The notes: generated by a model not told the origin, from the sequence alone. A DNA stretch of 64,000 bases from JAGQPD01 sp020426865 (GCA_041399065.1 JAWKTN010000003.1:1178001-1242000), one strand, 5' to 3'; positions 29,238-39,075 are shown, counted from the stretch's first letter. Numbers and translations are program-made.

Positions 29238-29573
29238 GTGAACCGGGCGTGGCTGGTGCTGAACAGATACCAGTACACGGCGGAGGTCGTGGGGCGGCCC
29301 ACGATGGCAGCGATCAAGTTGTCTGGGACGGCCTGCCAGGTGTTGCAACCGCCACGGCAGGAATCGTCTTGGATCGTCTTGAATCGACATGGCGAAGTGT
29401 CCTAGTCGGTATCGTCATCCGCCACTTTCGATTTCCCATTGGGGCCGATGCGGGAAATAGCGATTCCACCAGATAATCGAGCCTTTCCGCGACCGATGTT
29501 CCCTTTTTTGCTGACTTCTCCTGGTGGAAATCGCTGCGGGACTTGACCTTGCTCCCCGAAGTTCCTTAAGATT
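29238..29573. other. Short interval before the glycosyltransferase
   Basis: About 336 bases. A 55-codon frame starts with GTG at 29238 directly after the cytochrome stop and ends at 29405. It lacks a Shine-Dalgarno and a recognisable fold, so it is only a candidate. No terminator or repeat was recognised. Confidence 0.3.
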
Positions 29574-30386
29574 TTGAACGTCCGTTCAAGGAAATGGCGT
29601 CTATTGGGAGCACTCGATTTGGAACCTGATGAATTGAAAATCCTAACGGCGGTACCGGTGTTTAATGAGGCCGCCCATATCGACCAAGTCCTGAATGCGA
29701 TCGCTCAACATGCGGAGAATGTGTTGGTCGTCGACGATGGTTCGACGGACGAAACGCCCGAGCTGCTCGCTCACCGACACGGGGTACACGTTGCCCGTCA
29801 CGCCGGCAATCGGGGCTACGGCGCCGCTCTGCGGACGGCATTTGCTTTTGCCCGACATCATTGTTATGACGTGATCATTACGTTGGACTGCGACGGCCAA
29901 CATCAGCCGCATTTCATCCCGGGTTTCATCGCCGCCATCGCCGATTGTGACATTGTTTCTGGTAGTCGCTATTTGCACGAATTCGATGCCGATGCAGACG
30001 CTCCCGCCGATCGAATGGCGATCAATCGACAGATTACCGCCGAACTAAATCGTTGTCTGGGACTGCAATTGACCGACGCATTCTGTGGGTTTAAGGCATA
30101 TCGAGTCACGGCACTGAATCAATTGCGGTTGACAGAAAACGGGTACGCAATGCCACTGGAGTTCTGGGTCCAGGCGGCTAAGGCGGGGTTGGTGGTCCGG
30201 GAATTGGCCGTGCCACGAATCTATCTCGATGAGAAACGAAGTTTCGGCGGCGTGCTCGATGACGCCGAAGTGCGCTTGGCGCACTACCGCGAAGTCTTGG
30301 CACAGAGTCTGTTCCGCGCCCACGAAGACTTGCGGCTTCCCACCTGCAGCGAATTGGCCATGGCGTATGCCTGGGAATGCCAGTAG
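29574..30386 (+). CDS. Family 2 glycosyltransferase
   Basis: A protein of about 270 residues. The GT-A fold signature is clear: ILTAVPVFNEAAHIDQVL, VLVVDDGSTDETPELL, HAGNRGYGAALRTAF and the metal-binding TLDCDGQHQPH (DxD-like). A GSRYLHEFDADADAP segment and FCGFKAYRV follow, resembling dolichol-phosphate-mannose-synthase-like enzymes. There is no C-terminal membrane domain. The start is uncertain: the first in-frame codon is a TTG at 29574 and no ATG occurs before the conserved region. Confidence 0.85.
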   Translation: MNVRSRKWRLLGALDLEPDELKILTAVPVFNEAAHIDQVLNAIAQHAENVLVVDDGSTDETPELLAHRHGVHVARHAGNRGYGAALRTAFAFARHHCYDVIITLDCDGQHQPHFIPGFIAAIADCDIVSGSRYLHEFDADADAPADRMAINRQITAELNRCLGLQLTDAFCGFKAYRVTALNQLRLTENGYAMPLEFWVQAAKAGLVVRELAVPRIYLDEKRSFGGVLDDAEVRLAHYREVLAQSLFRAHEDLRLPTCSELAMAYAWECQ

Positions 30387-30428
30387 ATTTGCGATGCTAC
30401 AATTCAGGTGATGTGGATTCCGTTTCAT

Positions 30429-31616
30429 TCATTCCTGTTGGATGTGTGAGCTTTCGTTGTCGAACGCAAAAATGGCTTGGCGGTTTGAGTTTGGAAACAG
30501 GTCATTCCACACGCACCAAACATTGCTCGAGGTGTTTACGTTGATTTCCGCACGCATTGTGCGACTGATTGCGTTGCCCATCGAAAAATTGTTCAGTACA
30601 TAGACATCGTCCGAGAGGTAGACCAGGATGCCTCGGCCGCCGTTGGAGTGAACAACGTTGTTCTGCACGACGGTCTTGCCCCGATAGGGCTCTTTGGCTA
30701 TCGGGCTTTGCACGTTCCGCGTGTCGTCAACGATAATGCCGTTGCCGTCCGTAATCCGACGTTGTGCTGGGTTGTCCGGTGCTGAGTAATAGTGAGGTAC
30801 ATAGTTCTGATTGCGATAAGAGATGTTGTCGCGAATAAACATCTTGAATGCTCGGCGATTGTCAAAGTTCGAGTTCAAATACGTCGTAATACCGCTGTTG
30901 GCGTACGGCGTGTAAAAACAATTGTGATGCACAACATTCTGCTCGATACGGACGTAGTCGGCGTGTTTCGTGGAAATTCCTCCCCCAGGACATCGCAATA
31001 CCTCATTGTTGCGAATGATGATGTGATGCGGAAATCGCGGCGGCAACGCGCCGTCGTCGGTTACGCTGATGCCGTTGGCTGAGGTTCGTGGATTGTTCAA
31101 GTTATCCATCTCTCGTAGCGCCTCGGCGCGCGTCACGTGCAGTGAATCGCCCTGCACGATGAATCCATCGATCAAAATGTACGACGCGCCGCCAACCGTG
31201 ACACCGCCCCAATGTTGGTTGATCTTGATTCGCGGCCGGTGACCTGGATAGGCCATGTAGCGGATCCATTTATCGGGTGTTCCCGAACGTTCAATGTACA
31301 ACACGGTCGCTGCCGAACCGTTCTTCGTATACGTCCCGTTCATTACCAACACCGTGTCCCCCGGCTTGGATATGTTGGCTGCCCGCTGCAGCGATCGGAA
31401 GGCGTTTTCCTCCGTACGACCGTTGTTCTTGTCGCTTCCACTTGGCGAAACATAAAGCGTCCGAGCACCATCGGTTGGTTCGTACGTATCGAAGTTCTCC
31501 TCAGAATATGCGGCCGTCGCTACCCTCGATGTTGCGAGTGTACTTGCCAACAATAGAAGACCGACCAGAGTCCGTCCGCCCGTTGCGCCTACGGCAAGTT
31601 GCATTGCAAGTTGCAT
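30429..31616 (-). CDS. Secreted right-handed beta-helix protein
   Basis: A 395-residue protein with a signal peptide (LVGLLLLASTLATSRVATA). The start of the mature protein (RTLYVSPSGSDKNNGRTEENAFRSLQRAANISKPGDTVLVMNGTY) is the DUF1565/parallel beta-helix entry motif. It is followed by repeated turns such as HHIIIRNNEVLRCPGGGI, DYVRIEQNVVHHN and VVQNNVVHSNGGRGILV. It probably binds or cleaves a polysaccharide (pectate-lyase-like), but catalytic residues were not identified. A strong AGGAGGAGAA Shine-Dalgarno precedes the start. The repeat array lies about 270 bases upstream of it. Confidence 0.85.
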   Translation of the reverse strand: MQLAMQLAVGATGGRTLVGLLLLASTLATSRVATAAYSEENFDTYEPTDGARTLYVSPSGSDKNNGRTEENAFRSLQRAANISKPGDTVLVMNGTYTKNGSAATVLYIERSGTPDKWIRYMAYPGHRPRIKINQHWGGVTVGGASYILIDGFIVQGDSLHVTRAEALREMDNLNNPRTSANGISVTDDGALPPRFPHHIIIRNNEVLRCPGGGISTKHADYVRIEQNVVHHNCFYTPYANSGITTYLNSNFDNRRAFKMFIRDNISYRNQNYVPHYYSAPDNPAQRRITDGNGIIVDDTRNVQSPIAKEPYRGKTVVQNNVVHSNGGRGILVYLSDDVYVLNNFSMGNAISRTMRAEINVNTSSNVWCVWNDLFPNSNRQAIFAFDNESSHIQQE

Positions 31617-31885
31617 GGTGTGTTCTCCTCCAGGTTCCTGCGTATTTGCTGGTTAGGTACCCCGACAGCCGCTGGGGATCTGGGTATCTTACGCGGTTTG
31701 GGGGCAATCTGCCATATCGCCAGGGGAAGATCGGCTCGGCACCCGCTTCCGTGGCGGGTCGGATGCAAAGGCCAGCGTAGGGTGCGTGTCTCGGCTCAGG
31801 CGTTAGGGGCTTTCGAGGGCGGATACCTTGGAGCTTAAGAAACGGGTCAAGGTGAGCACGTGAGCCGGGCCGGTGGAAATGGCGA
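31617..31885. other. Upstream region of the beta-helix gene
   Basis: Non-coding DNA between the beta-helix start and the repeat array. It carries the Shine-Dalgarno of the minus-strand gene at its left edge and presumably its promoter. No gene was recognised. Confidence 0.35.
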
Positions 31886-32800
31886 CGGCGAGGCAGGCGC
31901 GTCAGTGTAAAGACGCAAGATAAATACCTTTTTGCATGGCTTTTCGCTTAGCAATCAGGGCAGCCCGAATTGCAGAGGGTCTACGGTTCACCTGTCAGTG
32001 ATAAGCCACCAAATAAAATCTTTTACTCTTGGCTTTGCAGTTGACAACCCTGGTGCCCAAGTCGTAGAGGGTCTACAAATCGTAGTACAAATCGCAGAGG
32101 GTCTATATTTGAGCAGTCAGTAATAAGCTGCCAAACAAAAACTTTTTAGCGCAATTCTTCAGTTGACGGCTATGGCTGCTCAGATTGTAGAGGGTCTACA
32201 TTTCAGCCGCCTGCCATCTGTCAGCGATAAATCATGAAATAAAATTCTTTTAGATTGACTTTGCAATTGACGTGCCCCAATTGTAGAGGGGCTACGCATC
32301 AGGTAGAGGGGCTACCTACCAGTTGCCCGTCAGTGATAAGCTGTCAAATAAAATATTTTTATCTCGAGCTTTGCAGTTGACAACCCTGGCGCCCAAATCG
32401 TAGAGGGTCTACTAAATCGCAGAGGGTCTACATTTGACTAGCAGAGGGTCTACGTTTGAGCAGTTAGAAATAAGCTACCAAACAAAAACTTTTTTAGCAC
32501 AATTTCTCAATTGACAGCTGTGGCTGCTCAGTTTGTAGAGGGTCTACATTTCAGCCGGCGAGGCAGGCGTGTCAGTGTAAAGACGCAAGATAAATGCTTT
32601 TTTGCATAGCTTTTCACTTGGCAGCCAGGAGGGTCCGAATTGCAGAGGGTCTACCGAATTGACAGTCCGAATTGCAGTGGGGCTACGGTTCACCTGTCAG
32701 TGATAAGCCACCAAATAAAATCTTTTACTCTTGACTTTGTGGTTGACGACCCTGTCGCCCAAATCGTAGAGGGTCTACATTTGAGCAGAGGGTCTACATT
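31886..32800. repeat. Diverged repeat array with 14 copies of a 13-bp near-palindrome
   Basis: No protein gene is supported here. The array is built from seven or eight units of about 85-140 bases. A typical unit reads GTCAGTGATAAGC, then a run like AAATAAAATCTTTTA, then TTTGCAGTTGAC, a short variable part and the core GTAGAGGGTCTAC. Core copies begin at 31972, 32064, 32094, 32187, 32283, 32303, 32400, 32419, 32441, 32535, 32642, 32674, 32766 and 32785. Variants are GCAGAGGGTCTAC, GTAGAGGGGCTAC and GCAGTGGGGCTAC. Larger direct repeats exist: 31886-31995 matches 32557-32695, 31993-32076 matches 32326-32412 and 32695-32778, and 32117-32199 matches 32461-32547. Units are too unequal for CRISPR and no cas gene is near. 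Confidence 0.85.
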
Positions 32801-33566
32801 TGAGCAGTCCGTCTCCTCCGCTGAGGTGAAGAGTTTTGCCTCATGCATTGTTCGGACTAGGAGCTGGCGTGCGTCCAATCACCTTTTCTCTCCCAGACGC
32901 TCACGAGCGAGGTTCTGATTTGAGGCGGTAAGAATGACGCACGCCGTTTTTTGTCTGGACAGTGCACTAGCACTGTTGCTGGCCCGTCGAATTGTTGAGG
33001 GGCTACGTTTCGGCCGACTCTTCATCTCGGACGCCGCCAGTTGTGGTGTCGCATGCCATTACGCCGTGTCCTTTCGCCTGGGCATTCCTACCCGGTTGGG
33101 ACATCGTAACGATGAGTTGGTTGGGCTCGGCACACCGGTGGTGGAACATATTGCTGTCGGCATTAGAACAACGGCAAGGCTTCGCGCAACCGCATGGCTC
33201 ATGACCACAATACCTCGAACCACAAAGCATCGGACCTAGGGCGACGCGGAGCTCCGTTACGCACTGGAGGTCGTGACCAATGAGTGATGGTATCGACACC
33301 TCGTCGATGTACGTGGCGATGGCCATTGTACCTAGCGATAGTGCGGAAAACGGAACCAGAATAGCCAAAGCGAATCAGCAGCGACTGGCCTCTTGCTTTC
33401 GGTTCGACGCGCTGCCGAGACGAGGCTGCCAAAAAAAAGTGAACTGGCCGTCGCCGCAACCTAGAACTGCCGATGATCCGATGGCATGCCTGTGCCGATC
33501 GCAAAACGATAGGAGAGTCGTGGGATTCTACGTTGTGCCAACACAGTGTCCTTTACCCTCTGTTCT
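32801..33566. other. Non-coding interval with a stray repeat core
   Basis: About 770 bases with no supported gene. The plus-strand frame at 33280-33702 runs into the hydrolase gene on the other strand and has no domain. One isolated copy of the array core (GTTGAGGGGCTAC) lies at 32994-33006. Confidence 0.4.
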
Positions 33567-35783
33567 TCAGTATTTTAGCAGGATGACTTCGTGTATGTCT
33601 TCGATAGTGGCTGCAACCGTATTCCCGGCCACAATGAGTTCCGTTGACGGATGGGTTGCCGTTGCGGAGCGCAGCATGTCCGCTGAAATTGTAACTCGAT
33701 AGATGGGTGGCTCCTCGATCATCCCAGGTAATACGTAGGGGCGGTTTTTTTGGGGAGTTGTGCGAGGCGTTGCGTTGTATGCCAGCAGATGAACTCGTAA
33801 CGTCCGTGTGTTCGCATCATCCGTGATAACGGCCTCGACGTTGGCGGGCCCCTCGACGACAACTCGGCGCTTGGTCTTCAGTGAACGAAACAAATTGCGA
33901 AACAGCAGTCGATCTTCGGCCAGAGCATGTTCGCTCGCCACTGCATAGTCGGGCGAACCGGCACAGGTCACGACCATCCCCTCTCCGAAATGATTGATGC
34001 ATACGGCAGGGCCAACCGATTCATCGGGACTCATCGGCCATTCGGTGCCCATGGTGCCTTCCAGTTGACGCAGCGTACGGTGAGGCTTGTGGAGTTTGCC
34101 GAGCGGAGTGGCAGTCGTGGGTTGATAAATCGTGGCCGGGCCTTTGACCAGGAACGGCCATTCAGGGCGCAGCTCACCGGCAACGACCTGCGCGTGACGA
34201 TCGCCCGACGATACGCCGCCGAGACTGATCCAATTGTCTTCCGATTCCAGCCTCGCAACTGCACTCGCACCGATTAGGTCCTCCACAACAGACGTCTCCC
34301 GCGGTTTTCCCCACGCGTCGAATTGGCCAGGTTGTCCGGTGATCAATAGATTGCCACCCTCACGAACGTAGCGACGAAACAAGTCGGCCTCCCGCTCGGA
34401 GATGATCGCAACGTTCGGAAGACACACCACGGGAAACTGTCGCAACGTATCATGCGTCGCGTTTTCGTCGAGGATGACTCCGAATTGCAGGTGTTCCATC
34501 ACGCAGGCCTGATGAGCGCCCTGAAAGCTGTGAAAGTACTTCGCCGGTTCTTCGCGGCCGATCCAATCGCGGGTTCGACTACTGAAGTACAGACCCACGT
34601 CGAATACCGGTCTGTGTCCGAACTGTTCTCGTTTCGCCCTGGCTTCAGCCAACACTCGGCCCATGCGCTCGTAGGCCACCGGATCCAGAGATCCGTCGAA
34701 CGCGGTCTTGTCGATCATCGTCACGAACGCTCCGTGAGCCAACAGCGTGAGTGTTTCCCATCGCATATCGTGCAGCGGGCGCGTCGTCTGATCGTGATAC
34801 ATTCGTACGCCGCGTTGAATCGCGACTTGAAACGGCACGCCGGGCGCGGACGCTCGATAGAACTCCGCGTTCAACCCGACACCCAGTGCACTAAACCCCC
34901 ACACGCCCGTTTCGCCCGTGACGAAGTCTCCGCTGCCGGCGTGCTGCACTGGACGCTGGCCGACTTCGAAAGAAAATGGGGGATTGCCGTGATAGTTGAA
35001 ATCGACAGTTGCCCTGGAATTGAGCGATCGGATGTAGGTCGTCAGCTCTTTTTCAAACCGCTCACTCGACGCGTAGCGGAACTCCAGCATTTCGTCCCAC
35101 GTCTTATCCCAAGTGACACCCGAGGGCATAGGGTGGCCGTACGCTTTGCGAAAAAGCTCGCGACACGCATCGCACCAGCATCCGTACGGCTCACCAAATC
35201 CCTGGTCCAACATGTCGATATGAAAACCGTCAATGCCATACGCAAGCTGTTCGGCAACCAGCTGTTTTATTGCTGCCAGATAGCCGGAGTTGAAACAGAA
35301 CCGACCGATCTCATTTCCTTCCGCGTCACGCATCTTCCACTGCGGATTACCTTGCAGGTAAATGCCCCCTTGCTGCACGACGCAATACGAAATGATCGGT
35401 AGGTCGTGTTTGGCCGCTTCGTGTTGTGCTTCGCGAAGCGGATCGCGGTTGCCTAGTCCAGGTGCTTTGGGCAAAATCTTAGAGTTGTAATAGGCGAAGT
35501 CGCCGTCACGTAGCCACAGCACTAGATATTCGGCATTCGCCTCGACGCATTTGCGAACGATTTCCGCGCCATTCCACTTCGAACAATAGCGTTCATCCGT
35601 CGGGCTACTGTAGCCGAACTGAGCCCCCGTCGGACCAACTTCCATGCCAACGATGGCGCGTTGGAACCAAGGCATTGCGGGCGAGGCGCGCTGCGCTACC
35701 GTAGCATCCGGGAACAAACCGCCAACGCACAATAGTGTGGCCATCCCTATGGAAACGTAGTGGGGCTCCTGCCACGACCGCAT
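33567..35783 (-). CDS. Putative secreted glycoside hydrolase (TIM barrel plus amidotransferase-like domain)
   Basis: A 738-residue protein with a signal peptide (MATLLCVGGLFPDATVAQ). Residues 45-370 look like a TIM-barrel hydrolase of the 'hypothetical glycosyl hydrolase 6' kind: YLVLWLRDGDFAYYNS, DLPIISYCVVQQGG, YGIDGFHIDMLDQGFG and WCDACRELFRKAYG. Residues 400-560 resemble the glutamine-amidotransferase-like/trimerisation domain of GH42 enzymes (VVCLPNVAIISEREADLFRRYVREGGNLLITG). A beta-sandwich end follows. Substrate is unknown. AGGAGG lies eight bases before the ATG. Together with the beta-helix and DUF1080 genes it suggests sugar-polymer processing. Confidence 0.75.
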   Translation of the reverse strand: MRSWQEPHYVSIGMATLLCVGGLFPDATVAQRASPAMPWFQRAIVGMEVGPTGAQFGYSSPTDERYCSKWNGAEIVRKCVEANAEYLVLWLRDGDFAYYNSKILPKAPGLGNRDPLREAQHEAAKHDLPIISYCVVQQGGIYLQGNPQWKMRDAEGNEIGRFCFNSGYLAAIKQLVAEQLAYGIDGFHIDMLDQGFGEPYGCWCDACRELFRKAYGHPMPSGVTWDKTWDEMLEFRYASSERFEKELTTYIRSLNSRATVDFNYHGNPPFSFEVGQRPVQHAGSGDFVTGETGVWGFSALGVGLNAEFYRASAPGVPFQVAIQRGVRMYHDQTTRPLHDMRWETLTLLAHGAFVTMIDKTAFDGSLDPVAYERMGRVLAEARAKREQFGHRPVFDVGLYFSSRTRDWIGREEPAKYFHSFQGAHQACVMEHLQFGVILDENATHDTLRQFPVVCLPNVAIISEREADLFRRYVREGGNLLITGQPGQFDAWGKPRETSVVEDLIGASAVARLESEDNWISLGGVSSGDRHAQVVAGELRPEWPFLVKGPATIYQPTTATPLGKLHKPHRTLRQLEGTMGTEWPMSPDESVGPAVCINHFGEGMVVTCAGSPDYAVASEHALAEDRLLFRNLFRSLKTKRRVVVEGPANVEAVITDDANTRTLRVHLLAYNATPRTTPQKNRPYVLPGMIEEPPIYRVTISADMLRSATATHPSTELIVAGNTVAATIEDIHEVILLKY

Positions 35784-36318
35784 TTGGAATGCCTCCTATT
35801 CGGGGATTGACCATTTCGTGAAACCGCGCCGTCCGCTCATGCCGCCTGCGTTGAGCGGCATAGTCGGCTCGATTGACCTTCCGCAACTGAACTTGGTAAT
35901 TCTGAGCCAATTCTCCCTTTCATCCAAGTGGTAATCCGGAAAAATTGGCGGGGCACGATGGTGCAAAGTACGACATGAAAGTGACGGGAGACCATGGCAG
36001 GATCCGACGCTCGAGCGAGTACAATCACCGAGTTATTCAAGCGGCAATGCCGTGACGTGGGGGAACGGACCCAATGGGCCAACGCAGCCGACTGCGCCTT
36101 GGCAAGTTGGATCTTTGAGCGGCGTGCAATTGCCGGCAACCAGCCACGTCGTACCCTTGACAATATGGGCGGAAGAAATCGGCGAGATTGTGATTCGCAC
36201 CATCCAGAGTTATGATTGGGCAACCAGCTCGAGCTGGCGTATGTGCCGATCGAGACCGTACAACGTGTCCAACATTTCGTGCGTTGACGTGCAATGCCCT
36301 CTAGAATTGAGTTGCGTA
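35784..36318. other. Intergenic region between divergent hydrolase genes
   Basis: About 535 bases between two divergent secreted-protein genes. The plus frame that extends the DUF1080 gene leftward to 36052 contains no signal peptide or domain and is judged non-coding. No repeat was recognised. Promoters of both genes should lie here. Confidence 0.35.
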
Positions 36319-37077
36319 ATGAATCTGATCACAGGTGTTGTTCTCGTACCGATGATAATGCTCTCGATCCTTTCCCGCGCCTACGCCGAGGAATGGGTCT
36401 CGATTATTGATAGCAGCGGGCCTATTGGAATCGCCGACGTCGGAAAGTCGATAACGTTGTGTGGGAATATTCAATTGGATGGCAACTCGCGCCGGCTATC
36501 GTCCGTTGCCGGATCGGGTGTCGTGGCAATTCTCTCAAAAGCCGACTACGGTGATAATAACAACTTGAATAGCCAACAGTCGTTTGGCGATTGCGAGGTT
36601 AGGCTCGAATTCGCCATCGGGAAGGGGTCGAATTCTGGGATTAAGCTGCAGCAGCGGTACGAAATCCAATTGTATGACAGTCACGGAATAGAGCGGCCAA
36701 CAGCGACCGATTGCGGTGGTATTTATCCCCACTGGGTGTTTGGCGGCGAGGGGCAGGGACTGAAGTACATTGACGAGGGGATCCCTCCAGCATCGAATGC
36801 CGCCAAGCCGGCTGGCCAGTGGCAATCGCTACAGATCGTGTTTCGGGCACCTCGGTTCAATAGCCACGGAACGAAGACACACGACGCCATGTTTGTGTCT
36901 GTCGTGTTGAACGGGAAGGAAATTCATCGAGACGTGCGGGTCGACTCACCGACCGGTAACGCCTCCACACCGTTGCCCGAAGTGCCGGAAGCGCCGATCT
37001 ATTTGCAGATGGACCATGGCCCTGTGGCGTTTCGCAATGTGCGTGTCAAGGTGTTGGCTGTTACAGAGCAAGATTAG
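36319..37077 (+). CDS. Secreted DUF1080 (3-keto-disaccharide hydrolase-type) protein
   Basis: A 252-residue protein from the ATG at 36319. The signal peptide is GVVLVPMIMLSILSRAYA. The fold is the concanavalin-like DUF1080 domain: DCEVRLEFAIGKGSNSGIKLQQRYEIQLYDSHG (residues 92-124), GIYPHW, GQWQSLQIVFRAPRFN and IYLQMDHGPVAFRNVRVKVL. Such proteins are numerous in planctomycetes and some act on 3-keto-glycosides. The match is strong, but the substrate is unknown. Confidence 0.88.
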   Translation: MNLITGVVLVPMIMLSILSRAYAEEWVSIIDSSGPIGIADVGKSITLCGNIQLDGNSRRLSSVAGSGVVAILSKADYGDNNNLNSQQSFGDCEVRLEFAIGKGSNSGIKLQQRYEIQLYDSHGIERPTATDCGGIYPHWVFGGEGQGLKYIDEGIPPASNAAKPAGQWQSLQIVFRAPRFNSHGTKTHDAMFVSVVLNGKEIHRDVRVDSPTGNASTPLPEVPEAPIYLQMDHGPVAFRNVRVKVLAVTEQD

Positions 37078-37136
37078 GCGGTTCCAACGCGACACTTCAA
37101 GTGCGACGGTCTTCGTGTTGCCGCTGCTGAGGTAGC

Positions 37137-37595
37137 CTATTGCCCGCGCCGTTTCGGGAGCAGTCGACCTGTGTTTCGGCGATACGACGCATAACGCTCG
37201 CCAAAACGGGCGGCCAATTCCCGTTCTTCAATGCGCAGTTTTGCCAGCAGGACCGCGATCAAGACACCCCATGCGGCGATTCGCCAAATTCGCCAGTCGA
37301 CCACCAGCAACCCCAGCAGAAATAACAGGAGGCCGGTATACATCGGATGTCGTACCCAAGCGTACGGGCCGGTCGTCAGCAGTGTTGCATTTGACCGAAG
37401 TTGTGGCATGACACGAATACGGAAAATCCCCATCGTAATCCACCCCCAAATGGCAAACAACATGCCGAATGCCGAAAAAAACATTCCGAAATAATCTGTC
37501 AACAATTGTGGCCCGTGCCAAGCAAATCGCGTTGACAAGACAAGTAATGCTGCCAGGCCAATTTGCAGCGCGATTAATAGAATTGACCAGTACAT
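37137..37595 (-). CDS. Isoprenylcysteine carboxyl methyltransferase-like membrane protein
   Basis: A 152-residue protein starting MYWSILLIALQIGL, with GAGG eight bases before this ATG; longer in-frame starts to 37712 are less likely. It has several membrane segments and the ICMT/PEMT signature: LLTTGPYAWVRHPMYTGLLLFLLG and IRIEERELAARFGERYASYRRNT-like C-terminus (AKLRIEERELAARFGERYASYRR). Such enzymes methylate carboxyl or lipid groups using S-adenosylmethionine. The target cannot be told from sequence. Confidence 0.85.
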   Translation of the reverse strand: MYWSILLIALQIGLAALLVLSTRFAWHGPQLLTDYFGMFFSAFGMLFAIWGWITMGIFRIRVMPQLRSNATLLTTGPYAWVRHPMYTGLLLFLLGLLVVDWRIWRIAAWGVLIAVLLAKLRIEERELAARFGERYASYRRNTGRLLPKRRGQ

Positions 37596-37712
37596 TGGCA
37601 TTTCCTCGTTGCGGCTTTTCAGGTCGTAAACTGCCGAGTTGGGCATGTCGTAATAAGCCCATAGCGAACGGCACATGTTCAAGGACGACGACTCAGCCAG
37701 GTTGTTTCGCAA

Positions 37713-38072
37713 CTAAGCATGAACAAGCTTCTCATTGAACGGACGCGGTCCGCAATCCGGTTTCGTGGAGAACGCTCGGGCACCGCCACGATATGTCGGA
37801 TCTCCGGTGGTCGGGGACCGACGGCGAGCGTACGAATTCGGGCGAGACAGCAGCAGACTTTCGTGAACACACCTGTTTGGGATTCGCAGATCGGCAAGGT
37901 TGGCTAACGCACAGTGGCCGAAACAAGATCGCGGTTCGACCAGGACTAAATGACCGAGCGCGATTCTGCGACAAAACTGATATTGGAGCATATCGACTGA
38001 AAAAAATAAAAATGGGAATTCCTCAGTTGATTGCACTCAAACGGCGAACTGGAGTTCGCAGAAGGAATTCCC
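37713..38072. other. Interval before a transposase remnant
   Basis: No gene is supported. Near 38010-38072 an inverted pair GGGAATTCC/GGAATTCCC encloses a short hairpin (CGAAC...GAGTTCG). It may be a relic of the end of the inserted element whose transposase begins at 38073. Confidence 0.35.
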
Positions 38073-38760
38073 ATGGACGGAATTGTCCCAAGAATGTCGC
38101 GGTCGGACAAGCGGAGATTGGAAAAACGTTGCCGAAAACTGAAGGACGGGGACCAGAAGACACGGTCCTTGATCATCCTGAATTTGGCAGACGGCCGATC
38201 CGTGGCCGATACGGCCAGAGCACTGTAGGTCGACCGGAGCACTATATATCGAGTGGCAGCTATCGAGTGGCAGCCAGGTTTCGCGAGGAAGGTGTTGATG
38301 GGTTGGTCGATCATCGTGAGGAGAACGGGGAGACCAAGCTGTGTGATGAATTCCTTTCCACACTTTGGGAGGTGGTTGAGTCTTGCCCACTGGACCATGG
38401 ATGGAAGCGTCCCACATGGACACGAGAGATGTTGGTAATAACCATGGAGCGGAAGACAGGTATCAGAATTCATGTCTCAACCAGGAGTGTTGCTCTATCG
38501 AGAATCGGCGCGCGGCGGGGCGCGGCCGAAGCCGATTGTGGAATCCACGTGGTCGAAACAGGCAAGAAACAAGCGATTGAGGGAACTCCGGGAATTGGTG
38601 GAGGACCTTCCCGATGACGAAGTGGTTGTCTACGAGGATGAAGTCGACGTCCATTTGAACCCCAAGATTGGTTTGGACTGGATGGTCAAAGGACAGCAAA
38701 AGAAGTGCTTACTCCCGGACGTGGCGCCAGTTCATCAACCTGGTCCGTATGGGAGTTTAG
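38073..38760 (+). pseudogene. Degraded IS630-type transposase
   Basis: The reading frame begins at the ATG at 38073 (MDGIVPRMSRSDKRRLEKR) and codes a helix-turn-helix start (LNLADGRSVADTARAL). It then meets a TAG at 38226. Downstream, VDRSTIYRVAA resumes, but a 14-base tandem duplication (TATCGAGTGGCAGC twice, about 38245-38275) shifts the frame. REEGVDGLVDHREENGETK to LSRIGARRG is read in another frame, then KPIVESTWSKQARNKRLREL to VVYEDEVDVHLNPKIGLDWMVKG in a third. The last part holds the first Asp of the DDE triad. The 3' part is missing or scrambled. At least one nonsense and two or three frameshifts make it inactive. Confidence 0.8.
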
Positions 38761-39075
38761 GCCAGTGGGAGTCAGATGGGTCGGTGTCCACGAAGCCCAA
38801 CAAGTAGACCTCGCGCGGCCAAGAAATATTGCCGAGATCGGACTCTACAGCTCCACGGATGTTGAAGCATCGTACATTGCGTTGTATTCGACGGAGGCCT
38901 GCTACGATTTTGTGATTGACACGAGCTGTGCAGGCCTTACCACGGGTTTGAATACGACAGTTAAATTTGGAGGTACTGGGAGACTTGCGCGCGAGGCAGG
39001 TCTTGATGGAACCGTTTCAACGGCAGCCGTAGAGAGGGCGGTATTTGAAACCGCGACACTTAACGCCTTTCGGCG
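38761..39075. other. Scrambled coding-like DNA before the deaminase tip
   Basis: One plus frame (from about 38810) reads ARPRNIAEIGLYSSTDVEASY through TGRLAREAGLDGTVSTAAVERAVFETATLNAFRR. Its composition is protein-like but the frame changes near 39064. It could be the region preceding a polymorphic-toxin tip, or a further relic of the transposon. No family was recognised. Confidence 0.35.

Noticed and set aside
31886..32800. CRISPR array
   Set aside because: Units differ in length and sequence, the repeats are not identical, spacers are absent and no cas gene is near.
31932..32918. Short open frames through the repeat array as genes
   Set aside because: They merely read through the repeated units, lack ribosome binding sites and change between copies.
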